Source: Streptomyces althioticus (GTDB lineage: Bacteria > Actinomycetota > Actinomycetes > Streptomycetales > Streptomycetaceae). Taken from it: a DNA stretch of 64,000 nt. The stretch spans positions 124,001-188,000 of the forward strand of contig BMSW01000008.1 of the NCBI GenBank assembly GCA_014649355.1, written 5' to 3'. Position numbers and translations under genes: made by a program. Below are positions 14,984 through 23,058 of the stretch, one piece after another. How positions within the stretch are numbered: the first letter of the stretch is position 1; every line of letters begins with the position of its first letter. The notes under the pieces are model-generated. The model saw nothing but the letters and a program-made list of their open reading frames with translations. It was not told the origin of the DNA and did not search any database.

Positions 14984-17793
14984 CACCGCGACCGTCGGAC
15001 AGGGCGAGGGAGGCGCTGCGCGCGGCGCGGGGGGTCGCGTCCGGGGACGCGGGCTCTTCCGAGGAGCCGGCAGCGTCGGCCGCGGGGCGTGCGCAGGTTG
15101 ACGCCGAGTCCCCGACGGAGGAGGCACCGCACCTTGCGGCGGCTTCGGGGGAGGGGGCCGTATCGGGCGACGTGTCGGTTCCGGCTGACGGGGAGTTGCG
15201 CCCGGCTGACGTGGCGCGGGAGGTCTTGCGCCGTGCGGCGGCTTCGGGGGAGGAGCCCGCGAAGGGTGCCCCGCCGGTCCCGGCTGACGGGGAGTCGCGC
15301 CCGGCTGACGTGGCGCGGGAGGCGTTGCGCGGTGTGGTGGCTTCGGGGGAGGGGGCCGCGGAGGGTGACCCGTCGGGCCCGGCTGACGGGGAATCGCGCC
15401 CGGCTGACGTGGCGCGGGAGGTCTTGCACCGTGCGGCGGCTTCGGGGCAGGACGCTGTGGAGGGCGACGCGTCGGTCACGGCTCACACAGAGTCGCTCCC
15501 GGTCGGCGAGGCGCGGGAAGGGTGGGGGCGCGCGGCGGTCTCGGCCCGGGAGTCCGGACAGGGCGACCCGTCGGTCCGGCCCGGCCAGGAGTCCCGCCCC
15601 GCCGACGAGGCGCGGGAGGCCTTGCGACGTGCCGTGGCTTCGGCGGAGGGGGCCGTGCAGGGCGGTGCCTCGTCTCCGGGTGGTCGGGCGCCCCGTCCGT
15701 CCGATGCGGCGCGAGAGGCCTTGCACCGCGCCCGGCGGGCGCGACGCGGCGCGTCGGCCGGTGAAGCGGGCGCCGCATCGCGCCCGGAGCTCGCACCGTC
15801 CGCAGGGGAGGCGCCCTCCCGAGACACGGAAGATGAGACGGCGCCCTCGGTCGCCGCGGAAGAGGCGCCCCCCGCGGCACGTCCGCCCGCGGGGGAGCGC
15901 CCCATCCGCACCGAGAGCGCGCGCGGAGGCGAGGACGCCACCGTGCCCGACTCCGCCGACCAAGCCCCGGACGGGCACGACGCGTCCCGTCCCGGTGACA
16001 TCGCCCGGGAGGCGCTGCGCGCCGCCCGTGAGGAACGGGCGCGGGCCCTGGCCCGCGAGCAGGTGGCCGCGGCGAAGCGTCCCCGCCGCGAGCCCGCGCC
16101 GCGCGTCCCCCGCACCACGCGAGGCGACCGCGCCGCCGACCGCCGCGCGCGCGAGATCCGCGAAACCCTCGCCGACGCGTTCCGCATGCCCGACATGGAG
16201 GACCCGGCACCCGGCGTCGAAGGGCGTGCCGGCTCTGCGGACGCCCCGACGCACGGACCCGCAGGGGAGCCGCCGGACACCCGCGCCTCCGACGATCCGG
16301 CTTCCGCACCTGAGACGCCCCGACTCCCCACCGGCGATCGGGGAGCCGCCCCCGACGCCGCCGCACACAGCCACGGACCGGCGTCCGCCGCCGACCACCA
16401 GGCACCTGAACCAACCCCCGGCCATCCGCGAGTCCCGGCCGCCGCCCCCCGCGACCGTGGGGCGTCGCCCGCCCGCCCCGCGACCGCCACCCCGCCGGCG
16501 AACCCGGCCACCCCCCGTTCCATGGCCGCCCCGGCCCGCGACGGCGACCACCGTCGTACCTTCCCGCCGTTCCCGCCCCGCCCGTCCGGCGACGGCGACT
16601 CCTTCGCCGAGACCTGGTGGGGGAGGGCGTGGGTGACGGCGTTGGAGGACGGCGCGCTGGACCCCGCCCGCCTCGCCCGCGGACGCGGCTACGCCGAACA
16701 GGGGCACGTGGACGCCATCACCGTGACGCCGGGACTGGTCCTGGCGTACGTGCAGGGCAGCCGCCCGCGCCCGTACCGCGTGCAGGTACGCCTGAGGACG
16801 TTCGACGAAGCCGACTGGGACCGCTTCCTGGACGCCGCGGCCGACCGCCCGGGTCACATCGCGGCCCTGCTGGACAAGGAGATGCCGCAGTCCCTCGCCG
16901 ACTGCGGCGTGCCCCTGCTGCCCGGCCCGGGCGACCTCGCCCCCCGTTGCAGCTGCCCCGACTCGGGTCACCCGTGCAAGCACGCGGCCGCCCTCTGCTA
17001 CCAGACCGCCCGCCTCCTGGACGCCGACCCGTTCGTGCTGCTCCTGCTGCGCGGGCGCGGCGAGCGCGAGGTGATCGACGCGCTGTCCCGCCTCAGCGCG
17101 GCCCGCGCCGCACGGGCGGCCCAGGGACGGGAGCCGGAGCAGCTGCCGGGCATGCGCGCCACCGACGCCGTGTCCCGCCGGGGCCCCGAACTCCCGCCGC
17201 TGCCCGCCCCGTTGCCGCCTCCGTCGCACCCGGAGCAGCCGCCCGTCTACCCGGCGTCCCCGGGTGGCCCGGACCCGTTCGCGCTCGACCAGCTCGCCAC
17301 CGACGCGGCGGCCCGCGCACACGCCCTGCTCACGACGGGCCGTGACCCGGTCGGCCCGCTGTCCCTGTGGCACGACGCGGTGCGTCTGGCCGCCGCCCGC
17401 CCCGGCTCGGGGCTCACCGCGGGCACCCGCGCCCTGTACGCGTCACTGGCGCGGGCGGCCGGCCGTACACCCGGCGACCTGGCGCGCGCGGTCGCCGCGT
17501 GGCGGCAGGGCGGCCCGACCGGACTGTCGGTGCTGGAGGAGCCGTGGGACCCGCCGGCCGGCCGCTTCGACCGCGCCCGCCCGCTGCTGCTCGCGGCGGA
17601 CCTCCCCGCCTTCCGGCCGTGGCGGAACCGCCTCACGCACCCCCGCGGCCACGTCCAGCTCCGCCTGGGCCGCGACCACCTCTGGTACGCGTACGAGTCG
17701 GAGCCGGACCAGGACGACTGGTGGCCGCGCGGCACCCCCGACCCCGACCCGGTCGGAGCCCTCACCGGCCTGGACACCCTCGGCGACGCCTGA
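14980..17793 (+). CDS. SWIM zinc-finger protein with N-terminal 33-residue repeats
   Basis: About 937 residues, coupled to the SNF2 helicase by an ATGA overlap. The first ~520 residues are low-complexity and hold a repeated RP(A/S)DxAREALRxA motif. Between about 15183 and 15780 this recurs at exact 99-bp (33-residue) spacing; looser copies occur at the very N-terminus and near residue 335. A globular region follows (AETWWGRAWVTALEDG at about 547) with a SWIM motif at 657-668 (Cys657, Cys659, Cys666, His668), then a C-terminal domain. SWIM domains bind DNA or protein; with the helicase this suggests a repair or nucleoprotein-remodelling complex. Inference: the repeats bind a partner, perhaps the helicase. 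Confidence 0.88.
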   Translation: MTPRPSDRAREALRAARGVASGDAGSSEEPAASAAGRAQVDAESPTEEAPHLAAASGEGAVSGDVSVPADGELRPADVAREVLRRAAASGEEPAKGAPPVPADGESRPADVAREALRGVVASGEGAAEGDPSGPADGESRPADVAREVLHRAAASGQDAVEGDASVTAHTESLPVGEAREGWGRAAVSARESGQGDPSVRPGQESRPADEAREALRRAVASAEGAVQGGASSPGGRAPRPSDAAREALHRARRARRGASAGEAGAASRPELAPSAGEAPSRDTEDETAPSVAAEEAPPAARPPAGERPIRTESARGGEDATVPDSADQAPDGHDASRPGDIAREALRAAREERARALAREQVAAAKRPRREPAPRVPRTTRGDRAADRRAREIRETLADAFRMPDMEDPAPGVEGRAGSADAPTHGPAGEPPDTRASDDPASAPETPRLPTGDRGAAPDAAAHSHGPASAADHQAPEPTPGHPRVPAAAPRDRGASPARPATATPPANPATPRSMAAPARDGDHRRTFPPFPPRPSGDGDSFAETWWGRAWVTALEDGALDPARLARGRGYAEQGHVDAITVTPGLVLAYVQGSRPRPYRVQVRLRTFDEADWDRFLDAAADRPGHIAALLDKEMPQSLADCGVPLLPGPGDLAPRCSCPDSGHPCKHAAALCYQTARLLDADPFVLLLLRGRGEREVIDALSRLSAARAARAAQGREPEQLPGMRATDAVSRRGPELPPLPAPLPPPSHPEQPPVYPASPGGPDPFALDQLATDAAARAHALLTTGRDPVGPLSLWHDAVRLAAARPGSGLTAGTRALYASLARAAGRTPGDLARAVAAWRQGGPTGLSVLEEPWDPPAGRFDRARPLLLAADLPAFRPWRNRLTHPRGHVQLRLGRDHLWYAYESEPDQDDWWPRGTPDPDPVGALTGLDTLGDA
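15183..15780 (+). repeat. 99-bp in-frame tandem repeats in the SWIM gene
   Basis: GGCTGACGGGGA occurs at 15183, 15282 and 15381, exactly 99 bp apart. Diverged copies continue with the same period near 15480, 15579 and 15678. Each codes for a 33-residue unit with the RPADVAREALRRAAASG-type core. Confidence 0.85.
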
Positions 17794-17835
17794 CACAAGG
17801 CACCCGGTCCCAGCCGGACGGCGGGCGCCCCGGTG

Positions 17836-18627
17836 TCAGCCGGCCAGTCCCCGCATCAGCTCCGCCGTGCGCCCGTCCGCCGGGAAGAACGTCTCGACGG
17901 CGATCTCGTCGAGGGTGACGTCCCGTGGCGACCCGAAGACGGTCGTCGTGTAGAGCAGCGCCAGTTCCCCGTACTCGGACGCCAGGCGCAGCGGAACCAC
18001 CAGGTCCTGCGCCTCCCCGTCCGGGCCGGGCGCGTCCGTCCCCTCCGGCGCCGGGTAGCTCTCCAGCTCGGCGAGCAGCTCCGCGAGGCCGGTGTCGGCC
18101 GTCCGGTCCAGCTGGCGGCGGACCCGGCGCAGGACGTGCGCACGCCACTGCGCGAGGTTGAGGACGCGCCCCGCCATGCCGTCGGGACCCAGCGTCGCCT
18201 TCAGCACGTTGAACGGCGGGTCCGACGGCCTCCGCCGCACGTCGCCGAGGAACAGCCCCATGGCACGGTTCGCGGCCAGCAGCTCCCAGCGCACGTTCAC
18301 CGCGAGGGCCGGGTTCGGCTCGTGCCCGGTGAGCACGGTCTCCACGGCGGCCCGCGCCGCCCCCAGGTCGTCGAAGGGACGCTCCCGGTGCACGGGGGCG
18401 AAGCCCGCGGCGAGATAGATCGGGTTGCGCTCCCGCAACGGCACGTCCAGCTCGTCGCACAGCCGCCGGATCAGATCGCGGCTGGGGTTGGCGCGTCCGG
18501 TCTCGACGCAGCTCAGGTGGCGGGTGGACAGCTCGGCGGCGAGCGCCACGTCGAGCTGGGAGCGGCGGCGGCGCTCACGCCAGCGCCGCAGCAGCACTCC
18601 GACCGGTGGTGCGGTGGTCGTCGTCAT
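17836..18627 (-). CDS. XRE-type regulator with MmyB-like ligand domain
   Basis: 263 residues from ATG 18627 (an upstream start at 18663 is less likely). The N-terminal helix-turn-helix (SQLDVALAAELSTRHLSCVETGRANPSRD at about 23-51) is followed by the MmyB-like domain with its characteristic RNPIYLAAGFAP and NVRWELLAANRAMG segments. The family is often found divergent from a small enzyme or oxidoreductase gene it represses. Here the partner is the SnoaL-like gene, and the gap holds a 17-bp inverted repeat. Confidence 0.88.
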   Translation of the reverse strand: MTTTTAPPVGVLLRRWRERRRRSQLDVALAAELSTRHLSCVETGRANPSRDLIRRLCDELDVPLRERNPIYLAAGFAPVHRERPFDDLGAARAAVETVLTGHEPNPALAVNVRWELLAANRAMGLFLGDVRRRPSDPPFNVLKATLGPDGMAGRVLNLAQWRAHVLRRVRRQLDRTADTGLAELLAELESYPAPEGTDAPGPDGEAQDLVVPLRLASEYGELALLYTTTVFGSPRDVTLDEIAVETFFPADGRTAELMRGLAG

Positions 18628-18662
18628 GGGCCCCAGGCTGCCGCGCGGGGCGGACGACGGCA

Positions 18663-18679
18663 ATGACCTCGCAGGTCAT
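18663..18679. promoter_or_regulatory. operator-like repeat ATGACCT-CGC-AGGTCAT
   Basis: Perfect 7-bp arms with a 3-bp spacer, 36 bp from the regulator start and in front of the divergent SnoaL-like gene. From memory, AGGTCAT-type half-sites are typical of MmyB-family regulators. Very probably the operator of the 17836-18627 protein. Confidence 0.75.
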
Positions 18680-18764
18680 GGACTCCGCGCCGCCCGCCCG
18701 CGCACAGTCGGGGACAGGAGCGCGGCCCGCCGCACGGCACCGCGCCGAACGAAAGGAACCTGCC

Positions 18765-19172
18765 ATGACCGACTCCATGACCGGGGCGACGGCCCCGCTC
18801 GTCCAGCTGGAGCGCTACACCCGCTTCTGGAACACCGGCCCCGACGGCGACCGGGACCGCCTGGCCGCCACGGTCTTCACCGACGAGGTCGAGTACCGCG
18901 CCCTCGTCGGCCTCCTCCGTGGCCCGGCGGCGCTCGCGGACTTCCGGGACCGGTTCGTGTCCCACGCGGGCCCCGCCACGGTCCGCCGCCGCGAGGAGCC
19001 CGAGGTCCACCACGGGAGGGCCCGCCTCCGCTGGGAGATCCTCACCGGCGACGGGACGTCCTTCGCCACGGGCACCGACGTGATCGAGTTCGCCGGGGAC
19101 GGCCGGATCAGCGGGATCGCGGCCTTCCTCGACCGGGCGCCGGAGGGCTTCGACCCCACCGCACACGACTGA
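18765..19172 (+). CDS. SnoaL/NTF2-like protein
   Basis: 135 residues with the cone-shaped alpha+beta SnoaL-2 pattern: N-terminal helix (QLERYTRFWNTGPDGDRDRLAATVFTD), LLRGPAALADF and a final sheet (DVIEFAGDGRISGIAAFLD). ATG 18765 has GAAAGGAA upstream. The family includes isomerases, hydrolases and ligand-binding proteins, so activity is not predictable. Controlled, by position, by the divergent MmyB-like regulator. Confidence 0.8.
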   Translation: MTDSMTGATAPLVQLERYTRFWNTGPDGDRDRLAATVFTDEVEYRALVGLLRGPAALADFRDRFVSHAGPATVRRREEPEVHHGRARLRWEILTGDGTSFATGTDVIEFAGDGRISGIAAFLDRAPEGFDPTAHD

Positions 19173-19200
19173 CACGACCCGGCCGCGAGGCGCCGCCGCG

Positions 19201-19566
19201 CTACTCCTCCCCGCCCCCGGGCGCCGACGGGACCGGTACGTCCACCTGCCGCAGCTCGGCGAGGAGTTCGCTCTGCCCGGCCAGCAGTTCCGTGAGGATC
19301 CGCCGGGCCGCGCGGAGCAGTTCGGCGACGTCGCCGCCGGCGAGGGCGTACGTCACGGTGGAGCCCTCCCGTACGGAGACGACGATGCCGGACCGCCGCA
19401 GCACCGCCAACTGCTGGGAGAGGCTTGACGGTTCGATGTCGATGTCGGCCAGCAGGTCCCGCACCGGCACCGGCCCGTGCTGCAGCAGCTCCAGCACCCG
19501 GATGCGCACCGGGTGGCCCAGCATCCGGAAGAACTCTGCCTTGGCCTGGTAGAGGGGGACTTGCAT
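19201..19566 (-). CDS. ArsR-family winged-helix regulator
   Basis: 121 residues. ArsR helix-turn-helix (LLADIDIEPSSLSQQLAVLRRSGIVVSVREGSTVTYALA, about 38-76) with the wing present. No Cys ligands in the DNA-recognition helix (the usual ELCVCDL is replaced by DLLADI), so metal sensing through that site is unlikely. ATG 19566. A similar ArsR group regulates transporters such as sulphate/carbonate permeases, but no transporter lies next to it here. Confidence 0.82.
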   Translation of the reverse strand: MQVPLYQAKAEFFRMLGHPVRIRVLELLQHGPVPVRDLLADIDIEPSSLSQQLAVLRRSGIVVSVREGSTVTYALAGGDVAELLRAARRILTELLAGQSELLAELRQVDVPVPSAPGGGEE

Positions 19567-19608
19567 GGGTGCGCGCTCCCTGCCGCGTCGGGGGATGTTC
19601 TCCGGTAC

Positions 19609-19637
19609 GCGGCGGCGCCCTGAGCGGGCGCCGCCGC
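19609..19637. terminator. strong hairpin upstream of arsR-like gene
   Basis: GCGGCGGCGCCC (19609-19620) pairs perfectly with GGGCGCCGCCGC (19626-19637) with loop TGAGC. It lies in the leader of the minus-strand ArsR gene, downstream of the roadblock gene, so it may terminate that transcript. Confidence 0.5.
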
Positions 19638-19709
19638 ACGATGTGCCGTCCTTCGCCGCCGATCCTTCTGGTTCGGCATGACACGCGCCCAGGGCTTGGG
19701 ACCATGTTC

Positions 19710-19737
19710 ATGTGGAGACTTGAAGAAGTCTTCACAT
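19710..19737. promoter_or_regulatory. AT-richer 12-bp inverted repeat near ArsR and roadblock genes
   Basis: ATGTGGAGACTT (19710-19721) and AAGTCTTCACAT (19726-19737) pair with one mismatch across loop GAAG. Composition is far below the regional GC. It could be an ArsR operator or a terminator of the roadblock gene. Confidence 0.5.
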
Positions 19738-19770
19738 CATGGGCGTGCGTCGGCCGTGACCCGGGGCGGC

Positions 19771-20145
19771 TCACACTTCCAGCTGTTCCTCGACCCGCTT
19801 GAGCTGGTGGCGGGCCATCGCCAGGTTCGAGCGGGACTTGTCCAGCACGAGGTACAGGAACAGTCCGTTGCCGCTGCGGCCGGTGACCAGCCGGATCAGG
19901 TGGTACTGGGACTCCAGGGTGATGAGGATGTCCTCGATCTGCCCGGAGAGGCCCAGCAGTTCCATCGTGCGCACCTTGGCACGGATCACGTCCGTGTTGC
20001 CGGCCGCCGCGACGGTCAGGTCCAGGTCCTTGCCCCCGCCCAGCGTGCCCAGCGCCATGCCGCTCGAGTAGTCGACGACGGCCGCACCCAGGGCCCCCTC
20101 GACGCTGGTCATGACGTCCTTCAGCGACACTTCCACACTTGCCAC
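19771..20145 (-). CDS. roadblock/LC7-like protein
   Basis: 124 residues from GTG 20145 (GGGAG ribosome site upstream). Pattern consistent with the roadblock fold: DVMTSVEGALGAAVVDYSSGMALGTLG, then DVIRAKVRTMELLG, ILITLESQYHLIRLV and GNGLFLYLVLDKSRSNLAMARHQL. Roadblock proteins modulate small GTPases or form scaffold dimers. In Streptomyces they often belong to conservons, but no GTPase, histidine kinase or DUF742 gene is adjacent, so this is an orphan copy. Confidence 0.72.
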   Translation of the reverse strand: MASVEVSLKDVMTSVEGALGAAVVDYSSGMALGTLGGGKDLDLTVAAAGNTDVIRAKVRTMELLGLSGQIEDILITLESQYHLIRLVTGRSGNGLFLYLVLDKSRSNLAMARHQLKRVEEQLEV

Positions 20146-20370
20146 GGGTGTCTCCCTCTTCAGTCGGTTGAGTGGTCGCGGCGGCCTCGAGGGGCAGTCC
20201 TGCCGCCCGGGCCGCGCTGGAACGGTAGGCGGGCGGAACGTGTCGGAGTGCCGCAGTTTTCGTGGATGATCTGTGATGATCGAATGCTTGCGCCTGGGAA
20301 CGCCTGTTTGGTCGCGGTCAGTTCGAAACGGCACCGAACGAACGGACAACGACAGACACGATCAGGTGAC

Positions 20371-21054
20371 TCAGGGACCCTGCCGGGCGTCCACCGGCTC
20401 CGCCGTCACGACGAGGTTGGCGGTGTAACCGCCGCGCTCCGGTTCGAACGGCGGCGCGCAGGTGATGAGCGTGAGCACCGGCGGCCCGGAGCGGCGGAAG
20501 GCGGACGGCGGCAGTTCGTCCTTCGGGACGGTGGTGCGCGCGGTGACGCGGTAGGTGACCGGTTCGGCGCCCGCCCGCCGCACCTCCACGGTGTCCCCGG
20601 CCCGTACGTCCCTCAGCGCGGCGAACTCGCCCAGGTCGCCCGTCTCGCTGTCGAGGTGCCCCACCAGCACGGCCGACCCCTCGGTGCTGCCGGGCTCGGG
20701 GCCGTACCGGTACCAGCCGGCCACGGCCGGGTCGTCCGGCACGGTCATGTCCCCGCGCGGTGTCACGCCGACGCCCTCGACCCGGGCGTCGAGCCCGACG
20801 GAGGGCACGAGTACGCGCGCGGGCGGGGCCTGCCGTGCGGCCGCCCGCTCGGCCACGGACGGCGGCGGCGCGGCACCGGACGGCCCGCCGGTGTCACCGG
20901 CGGCCGCCGTCGGTGCGGCGCCGAAGTCGGCGGGCGGGTCGGCCTGTTGCCGCCCCTGCGCCAGCCACAGCACCCCGAGGACGACCGCCGTGACGGCCGC
21001 CAGCACGGCGACCGCCACGGCCCGCCCCCCGCGCCGCCGCGAGGTGTCAGCCAC
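20371..21054 (-). CDS. class F sortase
   Basis: About 227 residues. An N-terminal membrane anchor (about 11-31) and a Pro/Ala linker precede the sortase domain. Visible catalytic residues are His133 (VLVGHLDS) and Cys199 (LTLITCAPP); Arg207 is the only nearby candidate Arg. GTG 21054 overlaps the DUF4397 gene stop by 8 nt. It should anchor or isopeptide-link surface proteins outside the membrane. The adjacent secreted DUF4397 protein, which has a C-terminal hydrophobic tail, is the obvious client. Confidence 0.85.
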   Translation of the reverse strand: MADTSRRRGGRAVAVAVLAAVTAVVLGVLWLAQGRQQADPPADFGAAPTAAAGDTGGPSGAAPPPSVAERAAARQAPPARVLVPSVGLDARVEGVGVTPRGDMTVPDDPAVAGWYRYGPEPGSTEGSAVLVGHLDSETGDLGEFAALRDVRAGDTVEVRRAGAEPVTYRVTARTTVPKDELPPSAFRRSGPPVLTLITCAPPFEPERGGYTANLVVTAEPVDARQGP

Positions 21055-21883
21055 GCTTGCCCGCGAAGCGGCGGGCGGCCAGCACACCGGCCACGGCGAC
21101 CACGCCGCCGGCGGCGGCCCAGCCCGGCGTCCAGTCGGTGGAGTTGGCGGACACGGCGGTGCCGTCGCCTCCCGCGTGCACGGCCTTCGGCATGGAGTCC
21201 ATGCCGCTGAACTTCTGCGTGGCCAGGGCGAGGTTCTTGTCCTCGGCGCTGCCCCAGGCGTAGACGACGGTGCCGGCGCCCTCCGCCACGTTCACCTCGG
21301 CGGGGCCGACGGCCACGGTGTCGGTGCCGGCGAGGACCACGTCGGCATCGACGGCGCCCGCGTCGACCACGGTGGAGTCCTCGTTCGGGTTCGTCAGACC
21401 GGTGAACACGGGCTCGCCGCCGGCGCGCACGTCCACGGCGGGCGCGGCCGCGATGTGGCGTACGGTGAGCCGGCCCTTGCCCGCGTCGACCTTGGAGACG
21501 TCGTCGGCGAACGCGGTCAGTCGCGGCGTGCCGTCGGCGCCGAGATGGGCGGCGATCGTGGCGGTGTCGCCCTCGCCGACCTCGACCTTCTTCTCCAGGG
21601 CGGGCTTGCCGTCGGGGCCCTGGCCCGCCTCGAAGATCTGGATGTCGTAGGTGCCGGCCGGGAGGGACTGCGGCTCGGTCACCGTGCCCGGCTCGAAGCC
21701 GGAGAGCAGTTCGTCGCCGTTGGCGTAGACGTCGACCGTCAGGTCGGGAATGCCGTGCACGACGGACACCATCGCCGTGTCCTGCTCGGCGGAGGGGGCG
21801 GCCATGGCGGGCGCCGCGACACCGAGCGCGAGGGCGCAGGCACCGGTGGAAGCGGCGAGGGCGACGGGGAAACGGGAGCGCAT
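21047..21883 (-). CDS. secreted DUF4397 protein with C-terminal membrane tail
   Basis: About 278 residues from ATG 21883 (AAAGGG nine nt upstream; ATG 21892 is possible). Signal peptide ending near AMA-APS. Two Ig-like DUF4397 repeats follow (MVSVVHGIPDLTVDVYANG and LTVRHIAAAPAVDVRAGG). Near the C-terminus NSTDWTPGW precedes a hydrophobic helix and the basic tail ARRFAGKRG. This looks like a sorting signal but has no LPxTG motif. Upstream of and overlapping the sortase gene, so probably co-transcribed with it. Confidence 0.82.
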   Translation of the reverse strand: MRSRFPVALAASTGACALALGVAAPAMAAPSAEQDTAMVSVVHGIPDLTVDVYANGDELLSGFEPGTVTEPQSLPAGTYDIQIFEAGQGPDGKPALEKKVEVGEGDTATIAAHLGADGTPRLTAFADDVSKVDAGKGRLTVRHIAAAPAVDVRAGGEPVFTGLTNPNEDSTVVDAGAVDADVVLAGTDTVAVGPAEVNVAEGAGTVVYAWGSAEDKNLALATQKFSGMDSMPKAVHAGGDGTAVSANSTDWTPGWAAAGGVVAVAGVLAARRFAGKRG

Positions 21884-21950
21884 GGGGACCATCCCTTTCG
21901 AAGGAGTACCGCTCACTGCGGAACTGGGCCCCAGTGTTGATCCGGCGAAT

Positions 21951-21981
21951 CGACGCAGACAACATGCGTCGTTTGTGCGTC
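21951..21981. promoter_or_regulatory. three TGCGTCG half-sites in a divergent promoter region
   Basis: CGACGCA (21951-21957), TGCGTCG (21965-21971) and TGCGTCG (21975-21981): one inverted and two direct half-sites, the last two 10 bp apart. They lie between DUF4397 and the MerR-type gene, 20 bp before the latter. Candidate operator for that regulator. Confidence 0.65.
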
Positions 21982-22001
21982 GTAAGGCGTACGGTGGGTG
22001 C

Positions 22002-23009
22002 ATGAGCGAGAGCAGGGAAGCCGAGGGCACGGAAGCGGCCGTGCCCGGTGGCGGGCTGACCACCGGCGAGGTGGCGCGCCGCCTGGGCGTGGCCCCCACC
22101 ACGGTCCGCACGTGGGACCACCGCTACGGTCTCGGCCCCGCCCGCCACACCGGTGGCCGGCACCGCCGCTGGACGCCGGAGGACGTGGCGCGCCTGGAGC
22201 GGATGTGCGCGCTGACGGCGACGGGCATCCCCCCGGCGGAGGCGGCACGGCTGGCCCGCGAGACGCAGGCTCCCGCACCCGCGGCCGTCCCGGAGCCGAC
22301 CGCGCCCCCGCGCCGGGCGCCCGCGCGGGAGGCCGCCCCCGCCTCCCGCGCGGGCAGCGGCCTCCGCCTCGGTGACGCCCGCCAGGAGTGCAAGGGCATC
22401 GCCCGCGCCGCCCTCCGCCTCGACGCGGCCGCACTGGACCGTCTACTGCTGGACGCGATACGGGACCACGGTCTGATCGCGGCCTGGACGGAGGTGATCG
22501 TGCCGACGCTGCAGGCGGTGGGGCGCAAGTGGGAGTCGTCGGGGGAGCGGTACGTGGAGGTGGAGCACTTCCTGTCCTGGCACGTCTCCGGCGCCCTGCG
22601 CCGCGCCGCGCCGGACACGGTTCCCGACCGCCCGGGCGCGACGACGGTCCTGGCGTGCGTGCCGGGGGAGAACCACACGCTCGCGCTGGAGGTCCTGTCG
22701 GCCGCCCTGTCCGAACGGGGCATCCCGGTACGGATGTTCGGCGGCGCGCTCCCCGTGGAGTCCCTGATCGCGGCGGTCCGCAGGACGGGCCCGGCAGCGA
22801 TCGCCCTGTGGGCCCAGTCCCGCACGACGGCGAGCCGCCCCCTGGCCCAGCACGTGGCGGCGATGGAGTGGGGCGTGCGAGGTGCCCGCCGCAGCCCTCT
22901 GGTCCTCACCCTCGGCCCCGGCTGGTCGGGCCGCCCCGTCCCGGGGACGGCCCGACCGTACGGTCTGGCGGACACGGTGCAGGCATTGGCAGGCCTGGCG
23001 TCCCGCTGA
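22002..23009 (+). CDS. MerR-family regulator with B12-binding-like domain (CarH/LitR-like)
   Basis: About 335 residues from ATG 22002. MerR helix-turn-helix (TTGEVARRLGVAPTTVRTWDHRYGLGP at about 20-46), then a helical cap with W-x10-EH (KWESSGERYVEVEHF) and a Rossmann-like cobalamin domain. The B12 lower-ligand motif usually reads (D/E)xHxxG; here it is ENHTLA, keeping the His but with Ala for Gly. The canonical CarH cap motif is W-x9-EH, so this copy is one residue longer. It may be a light/B12 sensor or a cofactor-independent relative. Divergent from the DUF4397-sortase genes, which it probably controls. Confidence 0.8.
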   Translation: MSESREAEGTEAAVPGGGLTTGEVARRLGVAPTTVRTWDHRYGLGPARHTGGRHRRWTPEDVARLERMCALTATGIPPAEAARLARETQAPAPAAVPEPTAPPRRAPAREAAPASRAGSGLRLGDARQECKGIARAALRLDAAALDRLLLDAIRDHGLIAAWTEVIVPTLQAVGRKWESSGERYVEVEHFLSWHVSGALRRAAPDTVPDRPGATTVLACVPGENHTLALEVLSAALSERGIPVRMFGGALPVESLIAAVRRTGPAAIALWAQSRTTASRPLAQHVAAMEWGVRGARRSPLVLTLGPGWSGRPVPGTARPYGLADTVQALAGLASR

Positions 23010-23058
23010 CCACCGGGCAGGGCAGGCCGCGCCGACGAGCGGGCGGCGGGTGTCCGGC

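Noticed and set aside
11987..17373. Very long antisense open frames (over 1000 codons) across the SNF2 and SWIM genes
   Set aside because: They are high-GC shadows of the real genes: Arg/Gly/Pro-rich, without recognisable domains, and opposite to frames with clear helicase and SWIM motifs.
19201..19566. Metal-sensing function for the ArsR protein
   Set aside because: The Cys pair of the ELCVC-type alpha3 site is absent and no metal transporter is adjacent.
19771..20145. Conservon (histidine kinase, roadblock, DUF742, GTPase)
   Set aside because: Only the roadblock gene is present; neighbours are a sortase and an ArsR regulator.
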